Positions 25,488 to 34,946 of a stretch of DNA of 64,000 nucleotides are shown here, in pieces. Within the stretch, counting starts at the first letter, position 1. Every line of letters starts with the position of its first letter. The notes under the pieces are model-generated. The model saw only the letters and a program-made list of their open reading frames with translations. It had not been told where the DNA came from and made no database searches. The stretch spans positions 2,614,501-2,678,500 of the forward strand of contig NZ_CP045492.1 of the NCBI RefSeq assembly GCF_015500055.1, in the 5' to 3' direction. The position numbers were made by a program, and so were the translations under genes. This DNA is from Mesorhizobium sp. NBSH29. GTDB taxonomy: Bacteria; Pseudomonadota; Alphaproteobacteria; Rhizobiales; Rhizobiaceae.

Positions 25488-28400
25488 TCAGCCCCGCGCC
25501 ATGACGGCGTTCAGCGTTTCCTCCAGCGTCCCGATCAGATGATCGGCATTGGCCTTGGTGAAAATCATGGGCGGACGCATCTTGAGCACGTTGTCATATG
25601 GTCCTTCGGTGCCAATCAGAACGCCGCGTTCGCGCATGCCGTCGTTAACACGGCGGGCAATCTCGGTTGCGGGCACCTTTGTCGTCCGGTCGGTAACGAG
25701 TTCGACCCCCAGAAAGAGGCCCTGGCCGCGCACATCGCCAATGATATCGAAACGCTGCTTGAGTGCGTTGAAGCTTCGCAGGAGATAGTCTCCGATGATG
25801 CGCGCATTCTCGCGCAGACCGTCGCGCTCGATCACGTCGAGAACAGCCAGGCCCGCAGCGCATGAAACCGGGTTGCCAGCGAATGTGTTGAAATATTCCA
25901 TCCCATTGTCGAAGGATCGTGCAATCTCGCGCGTGGTCACGAGTGCTGCCATTGGGTGACCGTTGCCGATGGGCTTGCCCATGGTCACGATATCTGGAAC
26001 CACGTTCTGGCTTTCAAACGCCCACCAATGTGTGCCGACGCGGCCAAAACCAACCTGAACTTCATCGGCCACACAGATGCCGCCTGCGGCACGCACCATG
26101 GCGTAGACTTCCTCGAGATATCCATTTGGCAAAAACACCTGCCCGGCGACACTTGGAATGGATTCAGCGATGAACAGTCCGGGCGCGCGCCCCTGAGCCG
26201 ACATGGTTGCAATTTGCTCGGCAACACTTTGCGCAAAACGTGAGGCGTATTCTTCAATTGGCCATTCCAATGGCGCGCGATAGCTGTCGGGAATGGTTGC
26301 TTCGAATACATGGTCCGGGCGACCCTTGCCGCCCTTGCGCTTGTATTTGTACGGGCTGATGTCGATCAGCTCCTGCGTCGTTCCATGGTAGGCCCAATCC
26401 AGCACAATGGCCTCATTGCGCCCTGTATGGGCCCGCGCCATACGCATCATCAGGCTGTTCGCCTCGCTTCCCGTACAGGCGAAGGAGGCGACGGCTAGGC
26501 CCTCGGGAAGTGTGGCGGTCAGCCTTTCTGCGTAGTTCACGATGCCGTCGTGCAGATAGCGCGTATTGGTGTTGAGCCGCGCTGCTTGAGTGGCAATGGC
26601 ACGAACCACATCGGGATGGGCGTGGCCGAGGTGGCAGACATTGTTGAAGCAATCGAGATAGGCGCGACCGCGGTCGTCGATCAACCAAGGACCATCGCCG
26701 CGCACGAATTTGATGGGCTCGGAGTAGGATATTGAAAGATTGGGCAGCAGGATATCGCGCCGAGTCGCTTCAATCTCGGTGCGTGGTCGCCCTGTCTTTT
26801 CGAACGCTTCGGGAGGGATGCCCGCGAGCGTTGATGCATCGGGGAACAACTCACTCCAAACGTCAAGATAGCGTGCCTCGCCGACGCCTAGAATATCGCG
26901 CGCGGCGAGCCTTGTATCGGTTGAAATCTGAAAATGAAGATGCGGCGCCCATCCCCCGTTTTCGGCTGGCTCTCCCATATAGCCTACCAAGGTACCAGCT
27001 TTGAGCGTGGCTCCGGGAGTGAGGCGGCTTGCGGCTTCATGCGCCATATGCCCCCATAAGGTGACGAAGGCGGGGCAATTCTCCGGCTCATGCTCAAGGG
27101 TGACAATGCAGCCATAGCCAAGTGGATCATGTTCGACTTCCACACTTTTCACCACCGCGTCGAGCGGAGTGTAAAGCGGCGTGCCTGCGGGCATGAAGAG
27201 GTCAAGACCGAGGTGGTGAATACGGCGCACACCCTCGACAAAACGCGACCGGAATATATCGCTCGTATAGACCGTGCGTTCTTCGCCCCAAGGACCGAGC
27301 CCCAGGGCAACGCCCGTCTGCGCGCAGTATGCATCCCACCAGGCGGTAGCCTTTTCCGGCTCTTGACCGGCAGACTGCAGCGTCATCGGATGTTCGGGGT
27401 CGGCATAAGGCACCAGCGCCTTGGTCAGGGTTGCCGGGTGTCGGTCAAGAATGGAGGCGAATGATGTGCGGTTTTCGTTTATCCATCCAACAACACCACG
27501 CGCACCCGTCACGGCTTCATGACCGCAGGCGTGACGCAGGATTGCGGTTGCAAAATTGCGATTGATCCCGTCCATCCTGCGCAAGAGGCGCCATGCTGGC
27601 GCTTCGCTGATGGCCAGATATGGGTTGTCTCCAACCAGCGCCTTGCGCTCGGCTGACAGGGTGACACTGATGACAAGCCGCATCGCGATCAGGTCGAATA
27701 GAAGGTCAATTTCTTCCGGTTGAAGCGGGTAGGCGGCGTGATACCCTGCAACGAGCTGAGCCGCGGCGCTCACAGGGTCTTCCAGGTCAAGAATAGCGTA
27801 GGCGCAGGCGACCGCGACGTCCGCAATCAAGGGAGCGTGGAGCGCATCTCCAAAATCGATGATGCCGGCGATTTGGTCATGATCGCCTGCGTTGACCAGT
27901 ACATTCCAGTCATTGGCATCATTGTGGATGATTTGCGCACGAAGGCGCGACAAACGCGGTGCGACTGAGTTTTCGAAATGGTCGAGCAGACGGCCCAGTA
28001 GGGTACGATCATCCAGATTGTCGATTGCACCAAGCCTCTGGCGGGCGGCACCGGCATTGCGGATATCCCAGTCAAAACTGCGCAACGCGCCGGGGTGGAT
28101 GAACCCTTGCAGAGCGCGGCCAAGTTGGCCGAGCGCCATGCCTAAATTCGCAAGCTGCGCTGGTGTACGTTTTACTTCGGCAAGAGGAACCCCGGGCAGC
28201 CATTCTACCAACCGCACAGCATGCGTCTGGCCATTGGATACCGCGAAGGCGAGCGCCTCCGAGCCGCGCGTCTTGCGCAGGCGTGGAGCGGCCATTTCAG
28301 GGGCGTGATTCTCGAGATGGGCAAGCAGCGCAGTTTGAAACGCGCTTTCGGACCCTGGCTCACTGGCATTGACGATTTTGAGGATCATCTGCCGACCATC

Positions 28401-28538
28401 GGCTTGCGAAAGCCGGAAGTTTTGGTCGCGCTCACTGTCCAGGGCCGAGAGTTCTCCGGTGAGGCCGAAATGGGTTTCGGCAAGCGTCTGAGCTTCAACG
28501 AGAGAAAATTCCGGGGCGGGGTGCGAAACGTCAGTCAT
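25488..28538 (-). CDS. Three-domain fusion: APH/choline-kinase-like kinase, M23 peptidase domain, class III aminotransferase/phospho-lyase
   Basis: 1016 aa, no signal peptide. Residues about 25-330 form an aminoglycoside-phosphotransferase/hydroxylysine-kinase-like domain with the Brenner motif HNDANDWN (205-212) and Mg-binding DFG (228-230). Residues about 425-545 form an M23 (LytM) domain retaining the zinc ligands H442xxxD446 and HLH (533-535). Residues about 595-1016 form a class III PLP enzyme with [26 protein letters not shown] and lysine 855 in [10 protein letters not shown]; it resembles ethanolamine-phosphate/phosphohydroxylysine phospho-lyases. The kinase could phosphorylate an amino-alcohol whose phosphate and ammonia the last domain then eliminates. 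Start ATG 28538 follows GGATGGAAG; GTG/ATG options run to 28595. A divergent Lrp-type regulator adjoins. Substrate and M23 role are unknown. Confidence 0.93.
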   Translation of the reverse strand: MTDVSHPAPEFSLVEAQTLAETHFGLTGELSALDSERDQNFRLSQADGRQMILKIVNASEPGSESAFQTALLAHLENHAPEMAAPRLRKTRGSEALAFAVSNGQTHAVRLVEWLPGVPLAEVKRTPAQLANLGMALGQLGRALQGFIHPGALRSFDWDIRNAGAARQRLGAIDNLDDRTLLGRLLDHFENSVAPRLSRLRAQIIHNDANDWNVLVNAGDHDQIAGIIDFGDALHAPLIADVAVACAYAILDLEDPVSAAAQLVAGYHAAYPLQPEEIDLLFDLIAMRLVISVTLSAERKALVGDNPYLAISEAPAWRLLRRMDGINRNFATAILRHACGHEAVTGARGVVGWINENRTSFASILDRHPATLTKALVPYADPEHPMTLQSAGQEPEKATAWWDAYCAQTGVALGLGPWGEERTVYTSDIFRSRFVEGVRRIHHLGLDLFMPAGTPLYTPLDAVVKSVEVEHDPLGYGCIVTLEHEPENCPAFVTLWGHMAHEAASRLTPGATLKAGTLVGYMGEPAENGGWAPHLHFQISTDTRLAARDILGVGEARYLDVWSELFPDASTLAGIPPEAFEKTGRPRTEIEATRRDILLPNLSISYSEPIKFVRGDGPWLIDDRGRAYLDCFNNVCHLGHAHPDVVRAIATQAARLNTNTRYLHDGIVNYAERLTATLPEGLAVASFACTGSEANSLMMRMARAHTGRNEAIVLDWAYHGTTQELIDISPYKYKRKGGKGRPDHVFEATIPDSYRAPLEWPIEEYASRFAQSVAEQIATMSAQGRAPGLFIAESIPSVAGQVFLPNGYLEEVYAMVRAAGGICVADEVQVGFGRVGTHWWAFESQNVVPDIVTMGKPIGNGHPMAALVTTREIARSFDNGMEYFNTFAGNPVSCAAGLAVLDVIERDGLRENARIIGDYLLRSFNALKQRFDIIGDVRGQGLFLGVELVTDRTTKVPATEIARRVNDGMRERGVLIGTEGPYDNVLKMRPPMIFTKANADHLIGTLEETLNAVMARG

Positions 28539-28593
28539 CTTCCATCCATGTGTTGAAGCAGATTGGCACGTGCAACAAGGTGCCGCATCCGTC

Positions 28594-28639
28594 ATAATGC
28601 AGGTTGAGCCGGCAAATTGCCGGTCTCGACCGGCATTAT
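28594..28639. promoter_or_regulatory. 46-bp imperfect palindrome between fusion gene and Lrp-type regulator
   Basis: Core CCGGCAA-A-TTGCCGG (28609-28623) is a perfect 7-1-7 dyad. Outer arms ATAATGC (28594-28600) and GCATTAT (28633-28639) are also exact reverse complements, and the stretches between match except for small offsets. Located midway between the divergent starts, it is the obvious candidate operator for the regulator encoded at 28653. Confidence 0.75.
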
Positions 28640-28652
28640 AACGGAGAAGCGG

Positions 28653-29087
28653 ATGCGTGAGCTGGATGACCGTGACAGAAGAATATTGGCAATCCTGTCA
28701 AAGGAAGCGCGCATTCCTCTCAAGGCTCTGGCAGCACGCATTGGCCTGTCGCGCAGCGCGACGACGGAACGCGTTGCCACGCTGGAGCGGGAAGGGGTTA
28801 TTCGTGGCTACCGCGCCGACATTGGCCAGATGGACAGAGGCATGGTGGTCGCAATCCTTCTGGTAACACTCGCTCAGACGCCATCAATGGGTGTTCTCGA
28901 CCAGCTTGCGGGATATCCCGATATCAGACGGGTCTCGTCCGTTACGGGTCAGCTGGATCTGGTGGTGGAGGTCGAAGTGCCATCCATCGACAGGCTCAAC
29001 ACATTGCGCGACCTTATTGCCACCCACGCTTCCGTACAGGATCTCACCACGCTGATTGTTCTGCGTCACGATATTGAGCGGGGGTAG
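28653..29087 (+). CDS. Lrp/AsnC-family transcriptional regulator
   Basis: A 144-aa regulator. The N-terminal winged helix-turn-helix is [57 protein letters not shown], matching the AsnC-type HTH; the rest is the alpha-beta RAM/AsnC ligand-binding domain (VSSVTGQLDLVVEVEVPS). ATG 28653 follows GGAGAAG at 4 nt; an in-frame TTG at 28617 would lie inside the palindrome and is unlikely. It is divergent from the fusion gene, with which it shares the palindromic promoter region, so it probably controls that gene in response to the pathway's amino-acid-like substrate. It ends 163 bp from the convergent gcvP stop. Confidence 0.93.
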   Translation: MRELDDRDRRILAILSKEARIPLKALAARIGLSRSATTERVATLEREGVIRGYRADIGQMDRGMVVAILLVTLAQTPSMGVLDQLAGYPDIRRVSSVTGQLDLVVEVEVPSIDRLNTLRDLIATHASVQDLTTLIVLRHDIERG

Positions 29088-29250
29088 TTCAGCTTTCGCC
29101 CATCGAAGATGCGCAAAAGCCCCAATGGCGAGGCTATCGAAGCGACACTCGACAACAGCCTCGACAGCCGAAACGGGGTCGGCATGTTCCGCGCGGCGAT
29201 GAAGCGCAACCTGATGGAAGCGACCGCATCGCCGCGAGAGACGATTATTA

Positions 29251-32058
29251 CTACTCTGCCGCTCCAAGATATTCTTCGAGCGGTGGGCACGAACAGACGA
29301 GATTGCGATCACCGCCCACATTGTCGATGCGCGAGACTGGCGGCCAGTATTTGGCTTGGGAATCGGCGTCACCGCTGGGGAAGGCGGCTTCCATGCGGCT
29401 GTAGCTATGCGCCCATTCTCCGCCCAGCGTTTCACCAGCTGTGTGGGGTGCATTGATCAGCGGATTGTCGTCGCGCGGCCACTCGCCCTTGGCGACACGC
29501 TCTGCCTCGGCCGCAATGGAGATCATCGCTTCGATGAAGCGGTCGATCTCCTCCTTTGGTTCGGATTCAGTCGGCTCCACCATCAGCGTTCCTGCTACCG
29601 GCCAGGACATGGTCGGCGCGTGGAACCCATAGTCGATGAGACGTTTTGCAACGTCCTCGACAGAGATATCCGCACTTTCCTTGATGACGCGCGTGTCGAG
29701 AATGCATTCATGCGCCACGCGTCCACCCCGGCCCTTGTAGAGCGCCGGGAAAAAGGGCTCGAGCTTGGTGGCGATGTAATTGGCCGAGACGATGGCGATT
29801 TCGGTGGCATATTTCAGCCCGTCTCCACCCATCATGCGGATATACATCCAGGTGATCGGCAGGATCGAAGCGCTGCCGAAAGGTGCTGCTGAAACCGCAT
29901 GGTCGCTGCCACCAGCAACGTGGCCCGGCAAGAAGGGCGCAAGATGCGCCTTCACGCCGATCGGTCCGACGCCCGGCCCGCCGCCACCATGTGGAATGCA
30001 GAACGTCTTGTGCAAATTCATGTGGCAGACATCGGCGCCGATGTCGGCGGGGCGGGCGAGCCCGACCAACGCATTGAGGTTGGCGCCGTCGAAATAAACC
30101 TGCCCGCCATGTTCATGGACCAGCGTGCAGATGTCGCGCGCGCCTTCTTCGAACACGCCATGCGTCGAGGGATAGGTGAACATCAGCGCCGCCAGATTGG
30201 CGCTGTGCTGCTCTACCTTAGCCTTCATATCATCGAGGTCGATGTCACCGCTGTCCTGACAGGCGACGACGACAACCTTCATGCCAACCATCGAGGCACT
30301 GGCCGGATTGGTGCCATGCGCAGAGGAGGGGATGAGGCAGATGTCACGATGCGTGTCGCCGCGCTCATGGTGATAGCGGCGGATCGCCAGCAGCCCGGCA
30401 TATTCGCCCTGGCTGCCCGCATTGGGCTGCAGCGAGACGGCATCAAAGCCGGTGATCTCGCAAAGCCATGCTTCCAGATCATCCGTCATCGCCTTGTAGC
30501 CTGCGCTGTGGGCAGTCGGTGCAAATGGATGCAGGTTTGCAACATTGGGCCAGGAAACAGGCATCATCTCGGCAGCAGCGTTGAGCTTCATCGTGCAGGA
30601 GCCAAGCGGGATCATGGCACGGTCAAGCGCCAGATCCTTGTCGGCCAACCGGCGCAGGAAGCGCATCATTGCCGTCTCGGAGCGATGCGCGTGGAACGTT
30701 GGTTGCGTCAGAAAATTCTTGCCACGCGGCTTGCCGGGTAGGCAGGCATCTGCCTCTGCGGGTGCTTTTGCACCAAACAGGCCACAGAGCGCTTCAAGAT
30801 CGGCGTCGGTGGACGTTTCGTCGAAGGCAACTGCAATGCGCTTGGCGTCCACGACACGCACCAGACGGCAAGCCTTTTCAGCCTCTGCTGCCAGTTGTGC
30901 AGAATCGGCGACATCGACGGTCACCGTGTCGAAGAAGCGCTCGCCGGCAATCTTGCGTCCCGCTGCGGTAAGCCCGGCGGCAAAACGCGTCGCAATTCCG
31001 TGCACATGGGAAGCGATAGCCTGAAGGCCCTCGGGTCCATGCCAGATCGCATAGGCGGCGGCCATATTGGCCAGAAGCGCCTGCGCGGTGCAGATGTTGG
31101 AGGTGGCCTTGTCGCGACGGATATGTTGTTCGCGCGTTTGAAGCGCGAGGCGGTAGGCAGCGCGCCCATGCCTGTCGACCGACTGGCCAACAAGACGGCC
31201 GGGCATGAGACGGGTAAGCTTGTCCGACACAGCGCAATAGGCCGCGTGTGGACCGCCAAACCCCATCGGCACGCCGTAGCGCTGCATAGAGCCAACAGCA
31301 ATGTCCGCGCCAAGGTCTGCAGGGCTTTCGGTGAGCGTCAGCGCGAGTGGATCACTGGCAAAAATCACCAGCGCTCCTACTTCTTTCGCCTTGGCGATCA
31401 AGGAGGAGTGGTCGCCGTAAACACCGTGCGTATCCGGCCACGAAACCACAAGAGCTGCGGTATTGTCGTCGATTTCACTCCCATCGACCTCAACACCGAT
31501 GGGTTCGCTGCGCGTGCGCACGACATCGAGTGTCTGGGGATGCGGAGTTCCTGCAAACGCAATCTTGCTGCGCTTGTCGCGGTGATGACGGCAGGCAATG
31601 CCGACAGCTTCGGCAACTGCTGTTGCTTCGTCCAGCAGTGAGGCCGACGCGACGGGCAGCCCGGTCAGTTCGGTGGCCAGCGTCTGAAAATTGAACAGAA
31701 GCTCTAGCCGGCCCTGGCTGATCTCGGATTGATAGGGGGTATAGGCCGTATACCAGGCCGGGTTCTCGAACAGATTGCGCTGTATGACCGGCGGCACGTT
31801 CACGCCATGATAGCCAGCACCGATGAAGCTCTTCATCACCGTGTTTTTCGCCATCTTGACCGAAAGTTCTGCAAGCGCGTCTGCTTCTGTGGCAGCCGCC
31901 GGCAGGTCCAGAGCACGATCAAAACGAATGGATTTGGGCACGGCCTGCGAGATCAGCGTCTCGACAGAGGGAACGCCAAGCGTGGCCAGCATGGCGCGCA
32001 CATCCTGCGGGCCGGGCCCGATATGCCGGCTGGCGAAAGTTGCGGTTTTGGTTGTCAT
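29251..32058 (-). CDS. gcvP: Glycine dehydrogenase (decarboxylating), P-protein
   Basis: PLP-dependent P-protein of the glycine cleavage system; decarboxylates glycine and passes aminomethyl to the lipoyl arm of GcvH. 935 aa, a single-chain type with both homologous halves. The start region is [21 protein letters not shown]. The PLP lysine lies in [25 protein letters not shown] stands 9 nt before ATG 32058; 15 codons further upstream are open but run into the gcvH end. It is the last gene of gcvT-gcvH-gcvP, 13 bp after gcvH, and is under the glycine riboswitch. Confidence 0.98.
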   Translation of the reverse strand: MTTKTATFASRHIGPGPQDVRAMLATLGVPSVETLISQAVPKSIRFDRALDLPAAATEADALAELSVKMAKNTVMKSFIGAGYHGVNVPPVIQRNLFENPAWYTAYTPYQSEISQGRLELLFNFQTLATELTGLPVASASLLDEATAVAEAVGIACRHHRDKRSKIAFAGTPHPQTLDVVRTRSEPIGVEVDGSEIDDNTAALVVSWPDTHGVYGDHSSLIAKAKEVGALVIFASDPLALTLTESPADLGADIAVGSMQRYGVPMGFGGPHAAYCAVSDKLTRLMPGRLVGQSVDRHGRAAYRLALQTREQHIRRDKATSNICTAQALLANMAAAYAIWHGPEGLQAIASHVHGIATRFAAGLTAAGRKIAGERFFDTVTVDVADSAQLAAEAEKACRLVRVVDAKRIAVAFDETSTDADLEALCGLFGAKAPAEADACLPGKPRGKNFLTQPTFHAHRSETAMMRFLRRLADKDLALDRAMIPLGSCTMKLNAAAEMMPVSWPNVANLHPFAPTAHSAGYKAMTDDLEAWLCEITGFDAVSLQPNAGSQGEYAGLLAIRRYHHERGDTHRDICLIPSSAHGTNPASASMVGMKVVVVACQDSGDIDLDDMKAKVEQHSANLAALMFTYPSTHGVFEEGARDICTLVHEHGGQVYFDGANLNALVGLARPADIGADVCHMNLHKTFCIPHGGGGPGVGPIGVKAHLAPFLPGHVAGGSDHAVSAAPFGSASILPITWMYIRMMGGDGLKYATEIAIVSANYIATKLEPFFPALYKGRGGRVAHECILDTRVIKESADISVEDVAKRLIDYGFHAPTMSWPVAGTLMVEPTESEPKEEIDRFIEAMISIAAEAERVAKGEWPRDDNPLINAPHTAGETLGGEWAHSYSRMEAAFPSGDADSQAKYWPPVSRIDNVGGDRNLVCSCPPLEEYLGAAE

Positions 32059-32071
32059 TTGCGCGCGCTCC

Positions 32072-32440
32072 TCAGCCAACCATCTTGTCGTAGCCGGCCT
32101 CATCCATCAGGCCTTCAAGCTGGCCTTCATCGGCAAGCTTCATCTTCCACAGCCAGCCATCACCGGTGGATGCCGAATTGACCAGCGCCGGATCAGACGA
32201 CAGTGTCTCGTTTGCCTCAACGATCTCGCCATCAACAGGCGCGTAAACGTCTGAGGCTGCTTTCACTGATTCCACTACAACTGCGGTATCGCCCTTCTTC
32301 ATGGCTTTGCCAGCTTCGGGTAATTCCACGAACACAATATCGCCCAGCTGTTCCTGCGCATAATTAGTGATGCCAACGGTCGCGACGCCGTTCTCGACGC
32401 GGATCCATTCATGGTCTTCGGTGTAATATGTGGTTGCCAT
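32072..32440 (-). CDS. gcvH: Glycine cleavage system H protein
   Basis: Lipoyl-carrier protein shuttling the aminomethyl group between P and T proteins. 122 aa. The start [17 protein letters not shown] and the segment [18 protein letters not shown] are typical; the lipoylated lysine is in [19 protein letters not shown]. The gene begins 6 bp after the gcvT stop and ends 13 bp before gcvP, so all three are one operon. No lipoate protein ligase is in the window. Confidence 0.98.
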   Translation of the reverse strand: MATTYYTEDHEWIRVENGVATVGITNYAQEQLGDIVFVELPEAGKAMKKGDTAVVVESVKAASDVYAPVDGEIVEANETLSSDPALVNSASTGDGWLWKMKLADEGQLEGLMDEAGYDKMVG

Positions 32441-32446
32441 GGAAAA

Positions 32447-33547
32447 TTATCCTTTGCGGTAGTGATGTGGCGTGAAGGGAAGAGGATGGACTTCGATCGG
32501 AATGCGGTTGCCCCGCACTTCGGCAAACAGTTTGGTGCCGGCTTTGGCAAGTTGGGTCGCAACGTAACCCATGGCCACAGGATGATCGGCTGATGGGCCA
32601 AAACCGCCAGATGTTACGCGACCGGCCGGATTGCCGTCAGCATCCACGAGATTGGCACCGCCGCGAACGGGCAGGCGGCCTTCCGCCTTCAGCCCAACGC
32701 GCTTTTCATCTGCGCCCTTGGCGAGGACAGCACGCAACGCATCGGCGCCAATGAACTGCCCGTTCTCACGCAAATCCTTGGGTATTGCCCACATCAGCGC
32801 CGCTGCAGCTGGGCTTGTGTCGGGAGAAATGTCATTGCCGTGCAGGCACAGGCCCGCTTCGAGGCGAAGGCTGTCGCGCGCCGCAAGACCGATCCACATC
32901 ACGCGGTTATCTGAAAGAAGTTTTTGCGCGAACGCCCGCGCTTCCTCAACGGGCAGACCGATCTCGAATCCATCCTCGCCGGTATAGCCTGAGCGGCTCA
33001 TGAACCAGTTGGTTTGTGGCTCAATGCCATGCATGAAGGTTAGGGCATCGGTTTCAAACCCTGCCTTGGCCATAACATCCGCAGCTTCCGGGCCCTGAAT
33101 GGCCAGGAAAACGCGTTCAAGCGGTGTCACTGTACACTCGAATTCACCAGCAAGTGCGTTGAGATGGGCAATATCGGCGACTGCATTCCCGGCATTCGCA
33201 ACGACCATAAAACGCGCTTCGCCCAGGCGCGTGACGATCAGATCATCAAGGATGCCGGCTTCCTCATTGAGAAGAAACGATAGCTTGGACTGTGACAGTG
33301 CGAGCGCTTCAGGCTCAATCGGGCAGGCGCGGGCCAAAAGCGCTGCCGCTCCAGGCCCTGCAACCTCGATCATCTTCATGTGGGAAATATCAAAAAGTCC
33401 GGCATGGGCGCGGGTATGCAGGTGCTCCTGCATCACGCCGGCGGGATAGGTGAGCGGCATCCGCCAGCCGGCGAAACCGCCAAAGCGAGCACCTGCTTCC
33501 TGATGGAGGTCTTCAAGTGGAAGTAAATTCAAATTTTGGTCGGTCAT
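32447..33547 (-). CDS. gcvT: Aminomethyltransferase, glycine cleavage T protein
   Basis: Transfers the methylene unit from aminomethyl-lipoyl-GcvH to tetrahydrofolate, releasing ammonia. 366 aa. Features include FGGFAGWRMPLTYPAGVMQEHLHTRAHAGLFDISHM at the N-terminus, the folate-binding region, YTGEDGFEIGLP and a C-terminal barrel with GRVTSGGFGPS. GGAGAAG lies just before ATG 33547. It is the first gene of the operon and is led by the tandem glycine riboswitch, which ends about 50 nt upstream of the start. Confidence 0.98.
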   Translation of the reverse strand: MTDQNLNLLPLEDLHQEAGARFGGFAGWRMPLTYPAGVMQEHLHTRAHAGLFDISHMKMIEVAGPGAAALLARACPIEPEALALSQSKLSFLLNEEAGILDDLIVTRLGEARFMVVANAGNAVADIAHLNALAGEFECTVTPLERVFLAIQGPEAADVMAKAGFETDALTFMHGIEPQTNWFMSRSGYTGEDGFEIGLPVEEARAFAQKLLSDNRVMWIGLAARDSLRLEAGLCLHGNDISPDTSPAAAALMWAIPKDLRENGQFIGADALRAVLAKGADEKRVGLKAEGRLPVRGGANLVDADGNPAGRVTSGGFGPSADHPVAMGYVATQLAKAGTKLFAEVRGNRIPIEVHPLPFTPHHYRKG

Positions 33548-33596
33548 GACTTCTCCAGAGACACACGCAAGCGGTCGCGAGTGCGACCAATCCGTG

Positions 33597-33779
33597 CCCC
33601 TCTGTCTGAAGCCTGAGAGACTCGCGCAACCGGAACTCTGTCAGCGGCGCTTACACCTTCGGCGCGGGACGAATCATATCCCGACTTTCCAGAGCGTCTT
33701 TCCCGTCTACGGTTCTTTTGCCTGAGAGATTTCGGGCGATTTCCCCTTCGGCGGCTGCTTTCGCAGCTCTCTCCCGCAA
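33597..33779 (-). promoter_or_regulatory. Tandem glycine riboswitch controlling gcvTHP
   Basis: On the reverse strand two glycine aptamers follow each other. The first (about 33700-33779) has GGGAGAG, GCCGCCGAAGGGGAAA and CTCTCAGGCAAAAGAACC. The second (about 33597-33695) has CGCGCCGAAGGTGTAAGCG and CTCTCAGGCTTCAGACAGAGG, closing with CTCTG/CAGAG. These are the conserved glycine-aptamer core elements. In known cases glycine binding turns on gcv expression. The short distance to the gcvT start (about 50 nt) favours control near the ribosome site, but no terminator or anti-terminator was modelled. Confidence 0.95.
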
Positions 33780-33840
33780 ACAGGTAGAGCCATTTCTGGC
33801 CCTCGACGAAATCGTCAATACCCTATGCCCGACACATTGT

Positions 33841-33869
33841 CACCTCCCGACGACATAGGTCGGGAAGTG
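33841..33869. promoter_or_regulatory. Hairpin containing a copy of the element that also lies upstream of the XRE gene
   Basis: CACCTCCCGAC and GTCGGGAAGTG pair (one G-T) around GACATAG. It contains ACATAGGTCGGGA (33853-33865), identical over 13 bp to 34339-34351. It lies between the XRE gene's stop and the riboswitch, where the gcv promoter is expected, so it could be a terminator, an operator, or both. Confidence 0.55.
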
Positions 33870-33895
33870 TCTGCACAGGGGAATGTTTGCGGCTA

Positions 33896-34276
33896 CTAGC
33901 TCGGGGAGATCCCGTCGAGATCCTTCTGGATGCGGCCAATAAGCTCGCCGGTTTCGACATGGAGCAGTTTCAGCTTTTCCAGCTGTGACGTCACATTATC
34001 GACCGTCTGCTCGGAGTTTGCCTCCGCCGGTGCCGTGCCGACGCCGTGCAAGAGCCAGGAGATCGAAACACCCATCATGCCGGCCAGCCGGTTCATCCGG
34101 TGCGAGCCAGGAAGCGAACGATCACTTTCCCATGCGTTGATGGTGGCTATCTTGACGCCCAGTTGCCAAGCAATCTCCTTGACGCTCAATCCGGCTGCAT
34201 CGCGCGCCCGCGAAATACGTCCGCCGATTGTGTCCAGGTCGGGAATTTCTTCATAGATATTCATGGCGTCTGACAT
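33896..34276 (-). CDS. XRE-family helix-turn-helix regulator
   Basis: A 126-aa DNA-binding protein. The HTH spans about residues 17-75: IGGRISRARDAAGLSVKEIAWQLGVKIATINAWESDRSLPGSHRMNRLAGMMGVSISWLL, a typical Cro/CI-type five-helix domain. The C-terminal part from about 85 is a predicted coiled coil with heptad-like leucines (VTSQLEKLKLLHVETGELIGRIQKDLD), probably for dimerisation. ATG 34276 has GGAGAG 7 nt upstream. A 13-bp element is repeated on both sides of the gene, suggesting that it controls itself and perhaps the gcv operon downstream. No toxin or phage gene is beside it. Confidence 0.88.
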   Translation of the reverse strand: MSDAMNIYEEIPDLDTIGGRISRARDAAGLSVKEIAWQLGVKIATINAWESDRSLPGSHRMNRLAGMMGVSISWLLHGVGTAPAEANSEQTVDNVTSQLEKLKLLHVETGELIGRIQKDLDGISPS

Positions 34277-34338
34277 GTGCCGCTCTCCTGCCGCTGATTT
34301 GATTTATCGCGTGCGCCCGAATGGCCGGCACCTGTCCA

Positions 34339-34351
34339 ACATAGGTCGGGA
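34339..34351. promoter_or_regulatory. Operator-like element in the XRE promoter, repeated at 33853
   Basis: The 13-bp ACATAGGTCGGGA lies 63 bp upstream of the XRE start. On that strand TTGTGT and TATGTT are 16 bp apart, and the TATGTT hexamer falls within the element, so bound protein would cover the -10 box. Flanks extend it into an imperfect dyad TCCAAC-ATAG-GTCGGG. Confidence 0.5.
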
Positions 34352-34457
34352 GGACAAAAACACAACCTCTAGGAGGGATTTCTGCGTGTTTTGGACGTCC
34401 AGACGAGCAATATACAACTTTAAGGAGATTTTACAGCTGTTGCAGCTGCTGCCGACT

Positions 34458-34946
34458 TCACACCTGTCCTTGGCTAGGCCCCTTAAGCGCACGGCGCACA
34501 ATCTGGTCGAGCGCTCCAAGAAAACGCGAGCGGTCTGCCGGCGAAAAGCTGGCGTTAAATCCTTTGCTTTCTCCGGTCTCGCGCAGATGCTGCTTGAGGT
34601 CTCGCATCGCCACCGCCATGCCGATACTTTCTTCGGTGAAGGCTCTTCCTGTCATCCCCAGAACATGCGCGCCAAGCGCCACCGTGCGCGCCGCAAGCGG
34701 AATATCTGCGGTGATGACAATATCGTTGGCCTGCGCATTCTCGACAATCCAGTCGTCTGCGGCGTCCGCGCTTTTGGGTACCACGACATGCCTTATCATC
34801 GGATCGCGGGAAGGGCGCATGCCGCCATTGGAAACGAAGGTGACGATAAGCCCATAACGCTCCGCCACCTTCATCGCCTCCGCCTTTACCGGACAGGCAT
34901 CCGCATCGACATAGATGACGGGCGCGATCTTTTCTGCTTCGCTCAA
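34458..34946 (-). CDS. YaiI/YqxD (DUF188) family protein
   Basis: 162 aa, conserved bacterial family of unknown function with a PIN-like (NYN-type) nuclease fold. The diagnostic start IYVDADACPVKAEAMKVAERYG carries clustered acidic residues, followed by FVSNGGMRPSRDP, DAADDWIVENAQANDIVITADIPLAARTVALGA and GRAFTEESIG. Cytoplasmic. The start codon is TTG at 34946, inside the adhC stop as TTGA, so it is translationally coupled to the formaldehyde dehydrogenase gene; nothing else suggests a shared role. Confidence 0.92.
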   Translation of the reverse strand: MSEAEKIAPVIYVDADACPVKAEAMKVAERYGLIVTFVSNGGMRPSRDPMIRHVVVPKSADAADDWIVENAQANDIVITADIPLAARTVALGAHVLGMTGRAFTEESIGMAVAMRDLKQHLRETGESKGFNASFSPADRSRFLGALDQIVRRALKGPSQGQV

